Below are positions 34,158 to 44,688 of a DNA stretch of 64,000 nucleotides, piece by piece. Location of the stretch: the NCBI RefSeq assembly GCF_041381155.1, contig NC_091136.1, positions 45,870,284 to 45,934,283 of the forward strand. Reading direction: 5' to 3'. The stretch comes from Argopecten irradians (lineage: Eukaryota; Mollusca; Bivalvia; Pectinida; Pectinidae). Both the position numbers and the translations under genes were made by a program. Each line of letters starts with the position of its first letter. Position 1 is the first letter of the stretch. The notes below the pieces were generated by a model. The model searched no databases and was not told where the DNA came from. It worked only from the letters and a program-made list of their open reading frames with translations.

Positions 34158-35277
34158 ATGAATAATGCGAAAAACAACATGGCCACTACTTTCCTGTGCA
34201 TATTGGCTATCGTTGTTTTTAAAACACTATCAGCTGCTGAACAGTGTCCTTCTCAGTCAGATTCCACTGACCAAATGTCTTCTCTCGCTGAGCAGCTGGC
34301 GACGCTGGCAAAACGTTTCGACGACTTAGAAATCCAGCACTCGAGAGACGTGAACGAATTGACTAGGCGTGTAGAGGAACTCGTGGATTCCCGCGAAAAT
34401 GATGTCCAAACTTAATGGGGGAAGTAAGTGATCTTAAACGTTTACACGTCAAGGATTTACATGTGATATCACTGCTCAATCAAAGGATAGAGGAGTTGGA
34501 GCGTACATGTAACAACGTCAGGATGGTTTCAACGTCTACCGACGAGTCATACAGCAACGGAAGTGACTTGGGCCAGCCTTCTTCAGCTAACCTATATCAG
34601 ATAAAATGGCGTCATCTGCAAAAGACAATTCTACTTACGACACACCGCCAAAAATCCACGACGGTAAAGGAACGAACAATGATAATCATTGGCCTCTAAG
34701 GACTGCTCGCGTCAGTAAGTACGAGAATAACATACATGTAAATTGATATCTTATTGATTTTAGTTGTCAGTGATTTCCATCATTATTGTTTTAGCAATTG
34801 ATTTTTTATTAGAAAATGGATTTATAATTTCATTAACCTGTTGGAAGGTTATCAATGTAATGGTATGCAGGTTTTTTAAAACGTTGAAGAAGATTCGTTT
34901 TTTCCAATTTACATTGAGCGTTATATATGAATTTGCGTGTTTTAATCTATGACATTAATACTTCATTATCTGAAAATTTGCCTTAATTGGAAATATGTTA
35001 AAAAACCAGTGTAAAGGTGGCATTACGGTGGTGCACTTTCATGCTAAATGTTAACAAACATGTTCCTTTTAAAGGTGAATCTGAAAGTACTTTGGCCTTC
35101 CACGCCAGACTTGCACACAAAAAGTCGGATCCACCAAACAATAGCATCATAACATATGACCACCTCATTACAAGCGTTGGAGGTGCCCACTACAGTACCA
35201 ACGCTGGCGTATTTACATGTACCAAGGCCGGTACTCATGTCTTCGCTTGGTCATTTAATGTGCTCTCTCACCATTTT
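34158..35277 (+). pseudogene. C1q-domain protein, copy 2 (frameshifted and truncated)
   Basis: A paralogue of copy 1. The likely start is ATG at 34179 (MATTFLCILAIVVFKTLSAA), with an in-frame upstream ATG at 34158. The coiled coil follows (AEQLATLAKRFDDLEIQHSR, NELTRRVEELVDSREND). An 11-base loss and one extra G near 34403-34425 shift the frame. The rest of the coil (RLHVKDLHVISLLNQRIEEL) continues in another frame, and a further shift precedes the donor GTCA|GTAAGT (34715). Exon 2 begins at 35073 (acceptor CCTTTTAAAG) and encodes TLAFHARL and GGAHYSTNAGVFTCTKAGTH. It stops matching at CACCATTTT (35277), where a foldback element is inserted. The last 45 or so residues of gC1q are absent. Clearly non-functional. 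Confidence 0.9.
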
Positions 35278-35395
35278 AGGGCTAAGATTTTGTAACATCC
35301 CAACCTCGGCTAACGCCTCGGTTGGGATTATGTTACAAAATCTTAGCCCTCGACTGAGATAACCCGATCTCGATCACTTAAAGGTAACAGATTTT
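35278..35395. mobile_element. Foldback element inserted in C1q copy 2 exon 2
   Basis: AGGGCTAAGATTTTGTAACA (35278) pairs with its complement ending at 35350, around CCCAACCTCGGCTAACGCCTCGGTTGGG-type inner arms. Then GACTGAGATAACCCGATCTC and GATCACTTAAAGGTAA follow, which match the arms of the element at 57431-57540. No C1q sequence resumes after it. Confidence 0.85.
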
Positions 35396-35703
35396 ATTAT
35401 TGTTGGAAGGTACAGAATACCCAATGGCATTAATCGAGTAGACAGGGACAAGTGATATTACTTTCCACAATTACACATACTAGAGACAACATTGATAAGT
35501 TATATTAGAAACAGGGCCAAATTAACTTGCAGGGTAAGTGACAACTGGAACCTACAAAATAATGAAGTAGAGTCACCTACCCTTAACTGTTTTAGGTCTC
35601 GCCTCAGCATCTGTTGGAACCAGGTTTCGTTTAAGTTTTACCCTAGGTTTTATGACGCTGTAAAACCACAAGTTTTAAATGTAAATAATATACGAGCATC
35701 GCA
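35396..35703. other. Intergenic, nothing recognised
   Basis: A 71-codon open frame at 35492 has no recognisable family. Confidence 0.4.
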
Positions 35704-35838
35704 ATAAGTGAATAGCTAACCATGGTGTCAAGACAAAGGCAACAAAGTGAATAGCTAACCACGGTACATTTGTATCAAGACAAAGGCAACAAAGTGAATA
35801 GCTAACCACGGTACATTTGTATCAAGACAAAGGTAACA
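35704..35838. repeat. Tandem repeat, unit about 49 bp, three units
   Basis: Units contain GTGAATAGCTAACCACGGTA, TTTGTATCAAGACAAAGG and CAACAAA. The first unit lacks about 10 bp (CATGGTGTCAAGAC). Confidence 0.9.
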
Positions 35839-35965
35839 ATGGCAACCAAATGAGAACGATTATATTGGCTTATAGTATGACCTCCCCAAAGATCCTGGCA
35901 GTGGCTCGGTTTTATAGTTCTGTGGTCATGGCCCAGAAGCAGCATCGCAAAACTACATACAATGC

Positions 35966-36155
35966 TAACGTTACATAACGAGCTATTGTTGGATATGGAA
36001 TGTAATTCACACGAATGAATTTTTTAATAGTTACAAAAGATAGAGCTTTAGTGATCGTCTTTTGTAACATTTAAAAAGTAACGTTCGAATGTGAAATGTA
36101 TTCCATATCCAATAACCCCATGTTTTTACCACAATTGAACCATCTACAAGAAGGC
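35966..36155. mobile_element. Palindromic MITE-like element, copy 2
   Basis: GTTGGATATGGAATGTAATT at the left and TGTATTCCATATCCAATAAC at the right are inverted, with TACAAAAGA...TCTTTTGTA inside. It shares layout and the right flank ACCACAATTGAACCATCTAC with AAGAAGGCC with the copy at 28598-28830. Confidence 0.8.
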
Positions 36156-36342
36156 CAGGCTAAGATAACGTTATTTACCGACATATGCAAATCAGGTGTA
36201 GTGATATCTTCATAGGCAAATATATGCACACATTAATATTTAAAAAATCTTAATTGTATTAAGGATGAATTATTAACAAAGCATTTTCATTATGAATACC
36301 TATTCCATGCATTCCTATTTACTGAATATCATTTTGAATATA

Positions 36343-37458
36343 ACGTGACGCTACCAAAATTGGTACGCTACCCAAATTGGTACACTTTTGATATATATGA
36401 AGCAGAATTTTCAGTTTAAAATCTAAACTAACAATAAATGTCCTGAACAAAAATTGAGGTGCTTAACAGTAACTGTGACAATTTTTATATGTCATATTCT
36501 TTTTTGTTGCTTATTATATCTATATAAATGTGAAAATAATGAAATTGTGAAAAAAATCCGGGAAACCACGTCGTGCGATAACCCTAAAAACCATATATTT
36601 TAAAACATGGAAAACGATGCTGAGATTTTTGACAGATATGTGACTAAAATCAACTAAAAATGTTTGAACTTTCTTTAAATGAATTCAACATTTTATATCA
36701 TGTCTAGACATGTTTTTATCAAAAAAATTAGGAGTGTACGATTTTGGGTACTCAAACTTGCTGAAACACAGGGCTGGAACGGGCTCTCTTCAAAGCTCTC
36801 TATTTACAAATATATGCACTGATGGTTAACAAATCTTGAGATTAAAATTGGGGGCATCTATTTGTGAAAAGTTAAAAGAAAAATCTGGATTCAAGCATAC
36901 GTTAGAAAATATTTTTTCATGTAAGTATACATTGGTTACTATTCTCAAATATATCCATACCATAACTCAACCGTTTAATTCTTTCAAATTTGTATTGAAC
37001 TATTAATATTGCATTTTATTATAATGAATTACCTAGATATAATATTGCAAGTTTTATCCTTTGTCTGTACCAAGTTCTTTGACAGGAGTAGGTCATAGGT
37101 AAACCCTTATAACACTCATATTTTTATATCATAAACCCATTTTCGCCAACATTATAATTAATTTATAAGCATATGCTTTAATATACTCCCTCAGCATGGC
37201 TCTTTCTCTGGACATTCCTGACTAGGACCAGTACCCAGTGGTAACACTATGGACTTTATAGTACTGCCCGGTCACTAGGAATGGCTTGTGTGGGAGTGAT
37301 ATTGAGGGATCAGCATTTAAATTCAATTCAAATCAATATCAACTGATTTAAATTAAGGAACTATATATATTGAATGGATATGAATCCATTATAAATTTCA
37401 ACTTATAATTATCTAGCTATACAGTATACACGTTTTAACTATAAACAAAAACATAAGT

Positions 37459-37498
<40 letters not shown>

Positions 37499-37794
37499 TT
37501 AACATGCTTTTATACCTGCTCATTATCGGAGTGTTATCATAGTATTACTTACAAGTGTATCCTAAATATATATTTAATTTCAATATTGTCTATAAAATTA
37601 CATATATTCGTAATTATATGATTTTGAGATGTACATGTATGTATCCACAGGGAGAGGGCTTATATAGACATAGCCAGTTGCCAAATCCCTATCAAATTAA
37701 ATGATTTTATAAAAAATATTTTGAAATGAAAAATACGTTAGAAAATTTTAACAATTTTTGTCAAAAAAGTGTACCAATTTGGGTAGCGTCACGT
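36343..37794. mobile_element. 1.45 kb TIR element, TA-flanked (Tc1/mariner-like, non-autonomous)
   Basis: The left end is ACGTGACGCTACC and the right end GGTAGCGTCACGT, each bordered by TA. The right TIR extends about 31 bp (CAAATTGGTACACTTTT follows ACGTGACGCTACC on the minus strand). In the left TIR an extra 17 bp (AAAATTGGTACGCTACC) duplicates part of it. No transposase frame is inside; the interior is AT-rich and includes a (TA)n tract. Confidence 0.85.
37463..37494. repeat. (TA)n microsatellite
   Basis: Uninterrupted TA dinucleotides inside the TIR element. Confidence 0.97.
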
Positions 37795-37999
37795 TAGATT
37801 TATATAGCTACTAAGCAATAAACTACTCGTTGTAGAACTACCTGCGAGCACGGCAAGTGACATCCACTTTCCGCAAAATATTCATCAAACCATTGTATCC
37901 AACTTCAGGCCAAGCATATGAGGGTCAAATCACTGGATGGGTACTCTTACGAAAAAGGAAGATCGCGTCAAAATCTCGATTAATCAAAAGTGCGGAAGT

Positions 38000-39310
38000 C
38001 ATACTCAACTAGTGAATTATTAATATATTTATCCAAAACCGATAACATTTATACAATAGCCTGAGAGTGGAATAACACTAGGTGTTGTGGTAGAAAATAA
38101 CTTATATAATCCGCGTTATATCCAGTGATATCGCCCATTTGTTTCCGAACATACTGTTATCAAAAGTTTGACAATACCGATTTGTATTAAACTTATAGAA
38201 TTTTGGAAATAGGAGTTCACACCATAAAAGAAAATGGAAGAAAAAGCATATGTCCGTGTGCTTATTTTTGAGCTATTGTCACTCAAAGATACCTAGTTGA
38301 CAAAATATTGGATTTTATGGGAATTTTGCCGTTTTGACCATTTACACAAGAGATTAAAACCATAATTTACTAAAGAGATGTTTGATATGTATGGATGTTT
38401 GTGGAATTTATTTTCCTGTAATCTTCTTTAAAAACAGACCAGTTTTGATTAATAAGACTCATATATTTTTCTCAGAATAACAACATATGCTACCCCTGCC
38501 CCTTAATTTTGAGCTAAAAAATACATCAGTTTCAGCCATTTTTCCCAAATTTAACCCTTGATAGAAATGTTCTGGTATTAAACTTTTTTTAATATTTTGC
38601 ATATCAATAGGGAATGGGTTGTTTTTTCTAAATTATGCTGAAAAAATTTTCAGCCTAATTCAGAAAGAACAACCCATTCCCTTTTGAATGGTACGCACAC
38701 GGACCCTCAATTGGGGGTCCGTGTGCTAACTTTTTTGCCCCATTTGAATATTTGTTATTTTTCAGTATTTTAGATTTTAAAAAAATGATACTATTAAATA
38801 TAAAATAAAGTGACAAAAGTATATCATTTCACACATTAATGCTCAATATTTTAATTACCACGAACCTATTAAAGATTTACAGCAAAATTAGCTCGATACA
38901 GCTAAAAATGCTGGCGCAGTGATGATTTAAGTAAAAACAATTTCAGTAAAAAATGGTAAAACTATGGCTCTACTCAAAGCGAAAAAAGACGCAATTTCAA
39001 AATGGCCGCCAAATGGGACATTCCTTAAAATCCATGTATAAAAAAATCTACTGAAAATAGAAATGTAATTTTTTGACAAAATTTGCATCTAGCAACTTGC
39101 TACAGATATTGGTAAATTGTATTTGAAAATCTCATAACTTCTTTGATCTTTGTCGAAACGAGACTTCAACGGGACTGAAACCTCAGAAGAATACATCCTT
39201 AAAAAAACCTGAAGCGATTTCATTTCACTAGTAATTAATAGGGACGTCATGACTTTACTTCAGAAAACAATGACGTGACGTCAAGATTCGAAGACATCCT
39301 GACACAATGG
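38000..39310. repeat. Noncoding region with paired hairpins sharing a GTCCGTGTGC end motif
   Basis: Bases 38613-38683 form a hairpin (GGGAATGGGTTGTT pairs with AACAACCCATTCCC). Bases 38695-38727 form another (GCACACGGACCC around TCAATTG with GGGTCCGTGTGC). GTCCGTGTGCTTA also occurs at 38253, inverted relative to GCACACGGAC at 38695, so 38253-38704 may be a TIR element of about 450 bp. The rest shows no gene. Confidence 0.5.
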
Positions 39311-39889
39311 CGGCCTCCTTGCAAAAGCAAAGTATCTTATTCGATTGAAAGGATCAATCAGTTAGTCATGTAGACACACATTTTATAATAATCTAAAACA
39401 ATAAAACGGATATTCCATAAATGCACATGTTTTTTGCTAAAATGTTTTGAATAACATCTATACTTATGATTATTGTTTTAGTTCAGAAGAGATAAACACA
39501 GACTTTCCTTTGTTAATGAACATTTGCCTGGACAATGCTGCACTATATCAAAGGAAATACAACTAAGATTTTCAAATTATGTTGTTACAACATTCACAAT
39601 GTTTACTGATTATTTTGATTTTATAGGGCCAGATGTGTGCCATATGATAATATCGGTCAATGTTACATAGATAATAGACCTTAAACATATTGTACATTTC
39701 ACATTACAGATAAAACAAAGCCTTAAGATAATATAAGCATTGAGACAATTTTTGACCGGATTTCATTAAAGTCGGTTGGTAAACTATGGATAAGGCGAAA
39801 GGCAAAATAGCAATGTCTATTTTATGTTGTTTTGCATAAGGTGTTATAGAATCAAAGACAATTGCCAAAGTGAGTCTCATTAATTCACT
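39311..39889. other. Intergenic, nothing recognised
   Basis: AT-rich. A 66-codon minus-strand frame near 39704 has no support. Confidence 0.5.
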
Positions 39890-40030
39890 GATTCCAATGA
39901 CCAAGTGACAACTTCTTCTGAGCTGCTGGCAATGTTAACCACACGGATGGAAAACGTGCAACTCCAGTGAGCCAGAGACGTGGAGGAACTGACTAGACGC
40001 TTACAAGACGGATTTATCCGAGAATAATTG
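39890..40030 (+). pseudogene. C1q exon 1 relic (coiled coil)
   Basis: The frame reads DSNDQVTTSSELLAMLTTRM, ENVQLQ-stop-ARDVEELTRRLQD and then further stops. It aligns with the exon 1 region DSTDQ-SSLAEQLATLAKRF plus RDVNELTRRVEEL of the other copies, and with EQVAMLTKRM of the intact gene. The signal peptide and exon 2 are missing. A decayed member between copy 2 and the intact gene. Confidence 0.82.
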
Positions 40031-40690
40031 AAAGATTAAATGAAGAAATAAAGAAACTAAAACACTCATATGTTGTTTCAGTCTGAATTTGTTTTTCGTT
40101 TTATCACATTCCCATTAATTGAGATATAACAGAAGCATAGAAGTCGCCATCAGGTACAAGCATCGAGTAATAGTTATATTCTCTACACAGATATGGTATT
40201 TCGCATATCGGAAGAATCTTTTGCCTTTGCGAACTCTGTTAATTACAAAGTTGGCAAAAACTATTCTTTCCAAGAGCAAATATGTATTCTGTAGTTGAAA
40301 CTGTATTCGCATTGCACTAAGTATTTTTTTTCAGCGTATTTTGCTTTGTTTCATATTCAGCAAAGTGAAACGTAAATCTTGATACGGCACGGCATGAAAT
40401 TCCTACTGTTTCCACAATCACATGAGGTCGTATATAATCATATACATTATTCGTAGGAAACAGTTTGCTGATTTGTTGTATCTTTTTATTAATTTATATT
40501 ATATAACTATATTTAGATAGCATTATTATTTGATATTTGAAGCTATACAATATTTTTGTGAAGTCTCGGGAGGAATTAACAACTTCATTTTGTTGATCAT
40601 ATCGTACATGCTGATTTTGCCGCATAAATATTTCACGCAATATTCCTTGTAAAGAGACTTAAGAAATCAATTGGTCATGGAGTAATACAT
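40031..40690. other. Intergenic, nothing recognised
   Basis: AT-rich. No supported features. Confidence 0.5.
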
Positions 40691-40692
40691 TA

Positions 40693-41539
40693 TAGTGAAA
40701 CTTGTCCGGGCCCTGTACAAACCGGAAACTTGTCCATACCGATTAAATTGTGTGGTCCAGACATATTTATTAATAAATTATAGTACCTAAAACCTGTGTA
40801 ATTCGGAACCTGTCTACTCTGAAAACCAGACTGATCTTGGTAATTTTACTCCACTTTTTTATGCAAAATTATCTTTGTTAAACCGGCGACAAAGTTTTCA
40901 CAACACGGAACAACCAAAACAAGCACTACCATTCACGCCTTTGATTTGAAACTACCGTCCGATCATGAGACGTAAGAAAGTTTTACCTGTACTGAAAACA
41001 GTGACAGCTTTTCACTTATACATTATGTACATATTTTGGAATACTTTTCACGTAAGCATACCTGCCTCCATTCCGTTCCCGGCAAGATCTGTGGAATTAT
41101 ATTTCTGTCACAGTGAAACATTGTAGGTCATTCCTTATACACTGTAGGTAAACTTTCCGTATTTGGAACGCGAGATTTTCTTACGAGAAGTATCATGGCG
41201 GCCAAGTGAGCCGTATCGGAGATGTGAGCCATTGAAATGCTCTTAATTACAAAAAAGAGACATGAAGGTGGCTGAATAAATGATCAGATTATGTTAGAAA
41301 TGTTGGATATTGCTGAATTAATAATCGCAAATTTACTTGAAAGTATTTTCACCGATGGATGTTTAGCAACACAATAGTTGATAGGACGGAGTCGTAGCTC
41401 TGACATCTACCATTCGTCGTTCAGAACTACGTCATCGCAGCTAACCATGAAAGGGTTATATTCTCTACAAAGCGGACACCTGTATAAACCGAACAAATGG
41501 ACCGGTCCCGCGAACATCCGGTTAAGACAAGTTATACTG
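40693..41539. mobile_element. Tigger/pogo-like non-autonomous TIR element
   Basis: The left end TAGTGAAACTTGTCCGGGCC and the right end, read from the minus strand (ACAGTATAACTTGTC, TTAACCGGATG), are imperfect inverted repeats of the CAGTGAAACTTGTC type. CCGGT-rich subterminal phrases follow (AACCGGAAACTTGTCC; GACCGGTCC). TA precedes the left end. No transposase is inside. Confidence 0.68.
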
Positions 41540-42048
41540 TGTACATCGCTATAGGAAATATGATTGTTGTGAAAAAACAATTTCGATTCACGCATCTTGA
41601 CCATCAGCTATTTCAATTTCTCTTTTAGATGATAGATTGGTTGGTTGGTTGTTTACTTGATTATGAACCATTTAAGGACGTTCTCTCGCGTATGCAATTT
41701 GTTCCATGTGTGAAATGCGTCTGTTTTTGGGAGACTGTTGTAAGTTCATGTTGTGTCTCCATGTAACGTTGAACATCTTGTCCAGTTTATAATACTCTCT
41801 CATTGAAAAATACATTGCAAAGCAGACCGAATGGCAACCATATATTAACAACGGACAAACCAATCGCCCTATTCCCTTCACGCTTGATATTAAGAAGAGA
41901 AAACTACAATTAGGACATACTATAAAACAGTGACTTGTTTTGTTTATCTTTGTGGACGTAAAGCGTAGGTTGATATTGTTAACAGATTGTGTCTTTCCCA
42001 TTATAGATAAAATGTTGTCTTTAAAATGACTGCTACCTTACTGTCGAT
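41540..42048. other. Upstream flank of the intact C1q gene
   Basis: The minus-strand 109-codon frame (41672-42001) is unrecognised and lies in what should be promoter sequence. GGTTGGTTGGTTG at 41638 is simple sequence. Confidence 0.45.
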
Positions 42049-42083
42049 ATTATAAGATACTGACATTCTGAGACACTCTTGCC
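42049..42083 (+). promoter_or_regulatory. Core promoter of intact C1q gene
   Basis: ATTATAAG (42049-42056) serves as TATA box. ACATTCTGAGACACTCTTGC (42063) matches the conserved start-site block of copies 1 and 2. The start codon follows at 42103, giving a short 5' leader of about 30-40 bases. Confidence 0.6.
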
Positions 42084-42102
42084 GGATATCTGAACCGCGG
42101 AC

Positions 42103-43588
42103 ATGGTGAAAATCATAATAGCCATGTCCATATTGTGCGTATTAGCATTAGCTGTGATAGAACCAATATCAACTGCTGAAGAGATTCCCGTTCAAGTCGA
42201 TGAACCACAAACTTACCCTACTACGACCGATGAGCAGGTTGCGATGCTAACCAAACGAATGAACGACTTGGAAGTCCGCCGGGCCCGGGACCTGGAGGAG
42301 CTTGAACTCAAGCGAGCCAGAGACGTCAACGAACTGACCAGGCAAGTCCAAGAGCTATCAAAACTGCATGATAACGATATGCACGAAGCGAAAAAGTTAA
42401 AACAAGAAGTAAAAGAGCTGCGAATGATCTATGTAAAAGAAATCAATATTTTGACGAAACATATCAAGGAATTGGAGAGTCGTTATGAAAAAACCGAACA
42501 GATTGATGTGCTGTTGAATGCGAAAATACCACATTCACTAGATAATAAAACTATGCCTCACGATGCTAACATGATATCACAAGGATCACAAGTTCAGAAG
42601 ACAATGTCCAAGAAACATGCCGTATCAACAAAGTCTAGGTCATCAAGTCCCAAACCCAGTACGAGAGCGACTGGCATTCATTTCGGACACCTGAATACAC
42701 GCGTCAGTACGTATTGAAAGTGCTGTTTGATACAGTTGCTAATAAGATTATTCGTGTTCATGTTTCATGTTCAGAGTAAAGACCACACTTAGATGTTTTT
42801 AAGCCTTAATGCAGCACTGTTTACATGTATATGAATTTATTCGGAAACATTAATATAACTTTCATGTACTTTACAATTGTTTGCTACTGAAGCATTTCAA
42901 TTGTAATTTAACAATGATATAATTAAATCAGGTTAAAATACAAAAGGCGATACACAAATTGAATCTTCATCTTACTATATATATTACTACATATATTACT
43001 AAAACACAGAAAAAATACTCTTTCTCTGATTCAATGAACTCTTTTCCAAAAAATGGTTGAAAATGTTTTACTAGATAATCAATTTAGACATATCATCTTA
43101 GTCTTTATTTTCTATATCGACACTATAAATCGTATATCATTACTGCAAAAATATCGCATAAATGGGTCCATTCTTCTTCAGCTTTAGATGAGGACATTGT
43201 GGCGTTCCATGCTATCCTTAATAAGGAGATATCTAACCCCTCCACAAACCATGTTGTGATATACGACCATCTCATCCTCAACTCTGGAGGTGTTCATTAC
43301 AGCACAAACACCGGCGTCTTTACCTGCCCTCAGACCGGAATTTACGTTTTCTCCTGGACTGTATTTGTACGGAACCACCAGTATATCTACACGGATTTAG
43401 TAAGAAACAATGGCGTAATTGGGTCTGGCTTAGCGACGGACGACCATGACAATTACACGACAGGCTCAGCTACTGCTGCTACACACCTGGAGGTCGGTGA
43501 TGAGGTATGGGTACGCGTCAGCGGCCACGAAGACGGGTCGGATTTGCTACCAAACCTTACCATGTTCACAGGTTTTCGATTGCGATGA
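42103..43588 (+). CDS. C1q-domain-containing secreted protein (intact, two exons)
   Basis: Exon 1 is 42103-42706 and exon 2 is 43182-43588. The donor GTCA|GTACGT and acceptor CTTCTTCAG keep phase 1, giving 336 residues. Residues 1 to about 24 form a signal peptide (MVKIIIAMSILCVLALAVIE). Residues about 48-140 are charged heptads forming a coiled coil (MLTKRMNDLEVRRARDLEEL and following). A Ser/Thr/Lys-rich linker runs to about 200. The gC1q domain fills about 207-336: VAFHAIL, GGVHYSTNTGVFTCPQTGIY, GDEVWVRVSG and C-terminal MFTGFRLR, with the conserved aromatic core. In bivalves such proteins are extracellular pattern-recognition or agglutinating factors; the ligand cannot be read here. AATAAA at 43626-43631 lies 38 bases past the stop. 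This is the only family member in the window with no lesion. Confidence 0.95.
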
Positions 43589-43625
43589 AACAAAACCAAA
43601 GATAGCACGATGCACTATTGTAAGC

Positions 43626-43631
43626 AATAAA
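43626..43631 (+). terminator. Polyadenylation signal of intact C1q gene
   Basis: AATAAA 38 bases after the stop codon, followed by a T-rich stretch. Confidence 0.7.
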
Positions 43632-43639
43632 GTTTTTTA

Positions 43640-44097
43640 AGGCTAAGAGTATTTCGCTTATTTTGACGCATAATTGCTGATATTATGTAAACATCTTTAC
43701 CAATTATATTTATTTTATCGACCTTTGTTAATATGGTGCCTACCTGGTAGATTAAGTAATGGTTGAATATTCACAAAATATTGTGAAACTCTCGGTAAGC
43801 GTCAGGATTTACTGCATTTTGTGACCCTCGAATAGAATCTCCCTATCCTTCATATCCAAATATGAAAGAGAATTTTTCTCTCATACCTCGGCGTTTTATT
43901 TGAATTTTACTGCTATGATATTTATCTATTTTGAAATAAGTTCCATAAATGAAAATGGCGTGATACTTTCATCGCTAATCCCGTTGTTTGCAACTCTTAT
44001 AGTAAACCAGCCTGTGTTGATACCGTGACGTCACGAGGTTGTATTGCATGGGTACCCATACAACACCATGCGACCTCTCAAACAGGCCATAATGGGT
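43640..44097. other. Intergenic between C1q gene and transposon region
   Basis: GTTGTATTGCATGGGTACCC and CATACAACACCATGCGAC near 44038 form a short inverted pair. Nothing else is supported. Confidence 0.45.
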
Positions 44098-44506
44098 TTA
44101 GTACATCACCCTTACATGAGACCCGTTTTCATGTCATCGTAACAGAAGAAAATCAAGCAACACCACGCAACGTTGATACATTAAAAGTACAACATATGAA
44201 TTGTTGCAGAAATCTGTGTTTCTATAAAACGGGATTCAGCTTCATGAATATTAAAAGTAGATTAATATAGAACATGAATGAACTGTCTTCTGTAGAAAAG
44301 CAACATTTGCTTCATTCCCCGCACACAACAGCCTGTCCGCCATTTTGACGTCTTGGTCGAAGCGCAACGTTATAATGACGTCATGTAATGGTGACGTCAC
44401 AATGCATTCACGTTCAATTTTGCGCCACTTCAATAGAGACCGCTTGCAAATAGTAGTCATGTGTGTAGCCAATCAGAATCCAGTATTCTGTCGCGTGATG
44501 TACTAA
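44098..44506. mobile_element. 409 bp TIR element, copy 1 (left flank of YqaJ/transposase pair)
   Basis: The ends TTAGTACATCAC and GTGATGTACTAA are a perfect 12 bp inverted pair. The body matches 51647-52080 in the same orientation: ACATGAGACCCGTTTTCATG, GGGATTCAGCTTCATGAA, AGAAAAGCAACATTTGCTTC, ACAACAGCCTGTCCGCCATT, TAATGACGTCATGTAATGG and AGCCAATCAGAATC. On the minus strand it resembles a promoter with an inverted CCAAT, a TGACGTCA CRE and then ATGGCGGACAGGCTGTTGTG. Confidence 0.75.
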
Positions 44507-44527
44507 TTATCTATTATGGCCTGGTTG

Positions 44528-44602
44528 AGAGGGCACTATTGCCTCATAGTATTGTTGAGGGATAGAATAGTGCCCGAGCCGACGAATACGAGGGCACTAT
44601 CC
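44528..44602. repeat. GGGCACTAT inverted repeats, possible left end of two-gene transposon
   Basis: GAGGGCACTATTG (44530), ATAGTGCCC (44569) and GAGGGCACTATCCC (44591) alternate in orientation. CAATAGTGCCC and GGGCACTATTG also occur around 51990-52013 at the other side of the two genes. A terminal role is inference. Confidence 0.45.
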
Positions 44603-44688
44603 CATAAATATCTAGAATAGGAGATTTCAGAAAAGATGGCGTGACGTCACAGAAAGTTTACATCCGGGTCCTCAAAGGTACAACCGCA

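Noticed and set aside
41672..42001. 109-codon minus-strand frame upstream of the intact C1q gene
   Set aside because: No domain, splice site or homologous frame near the other copies, and it overlaps the likely promoter.
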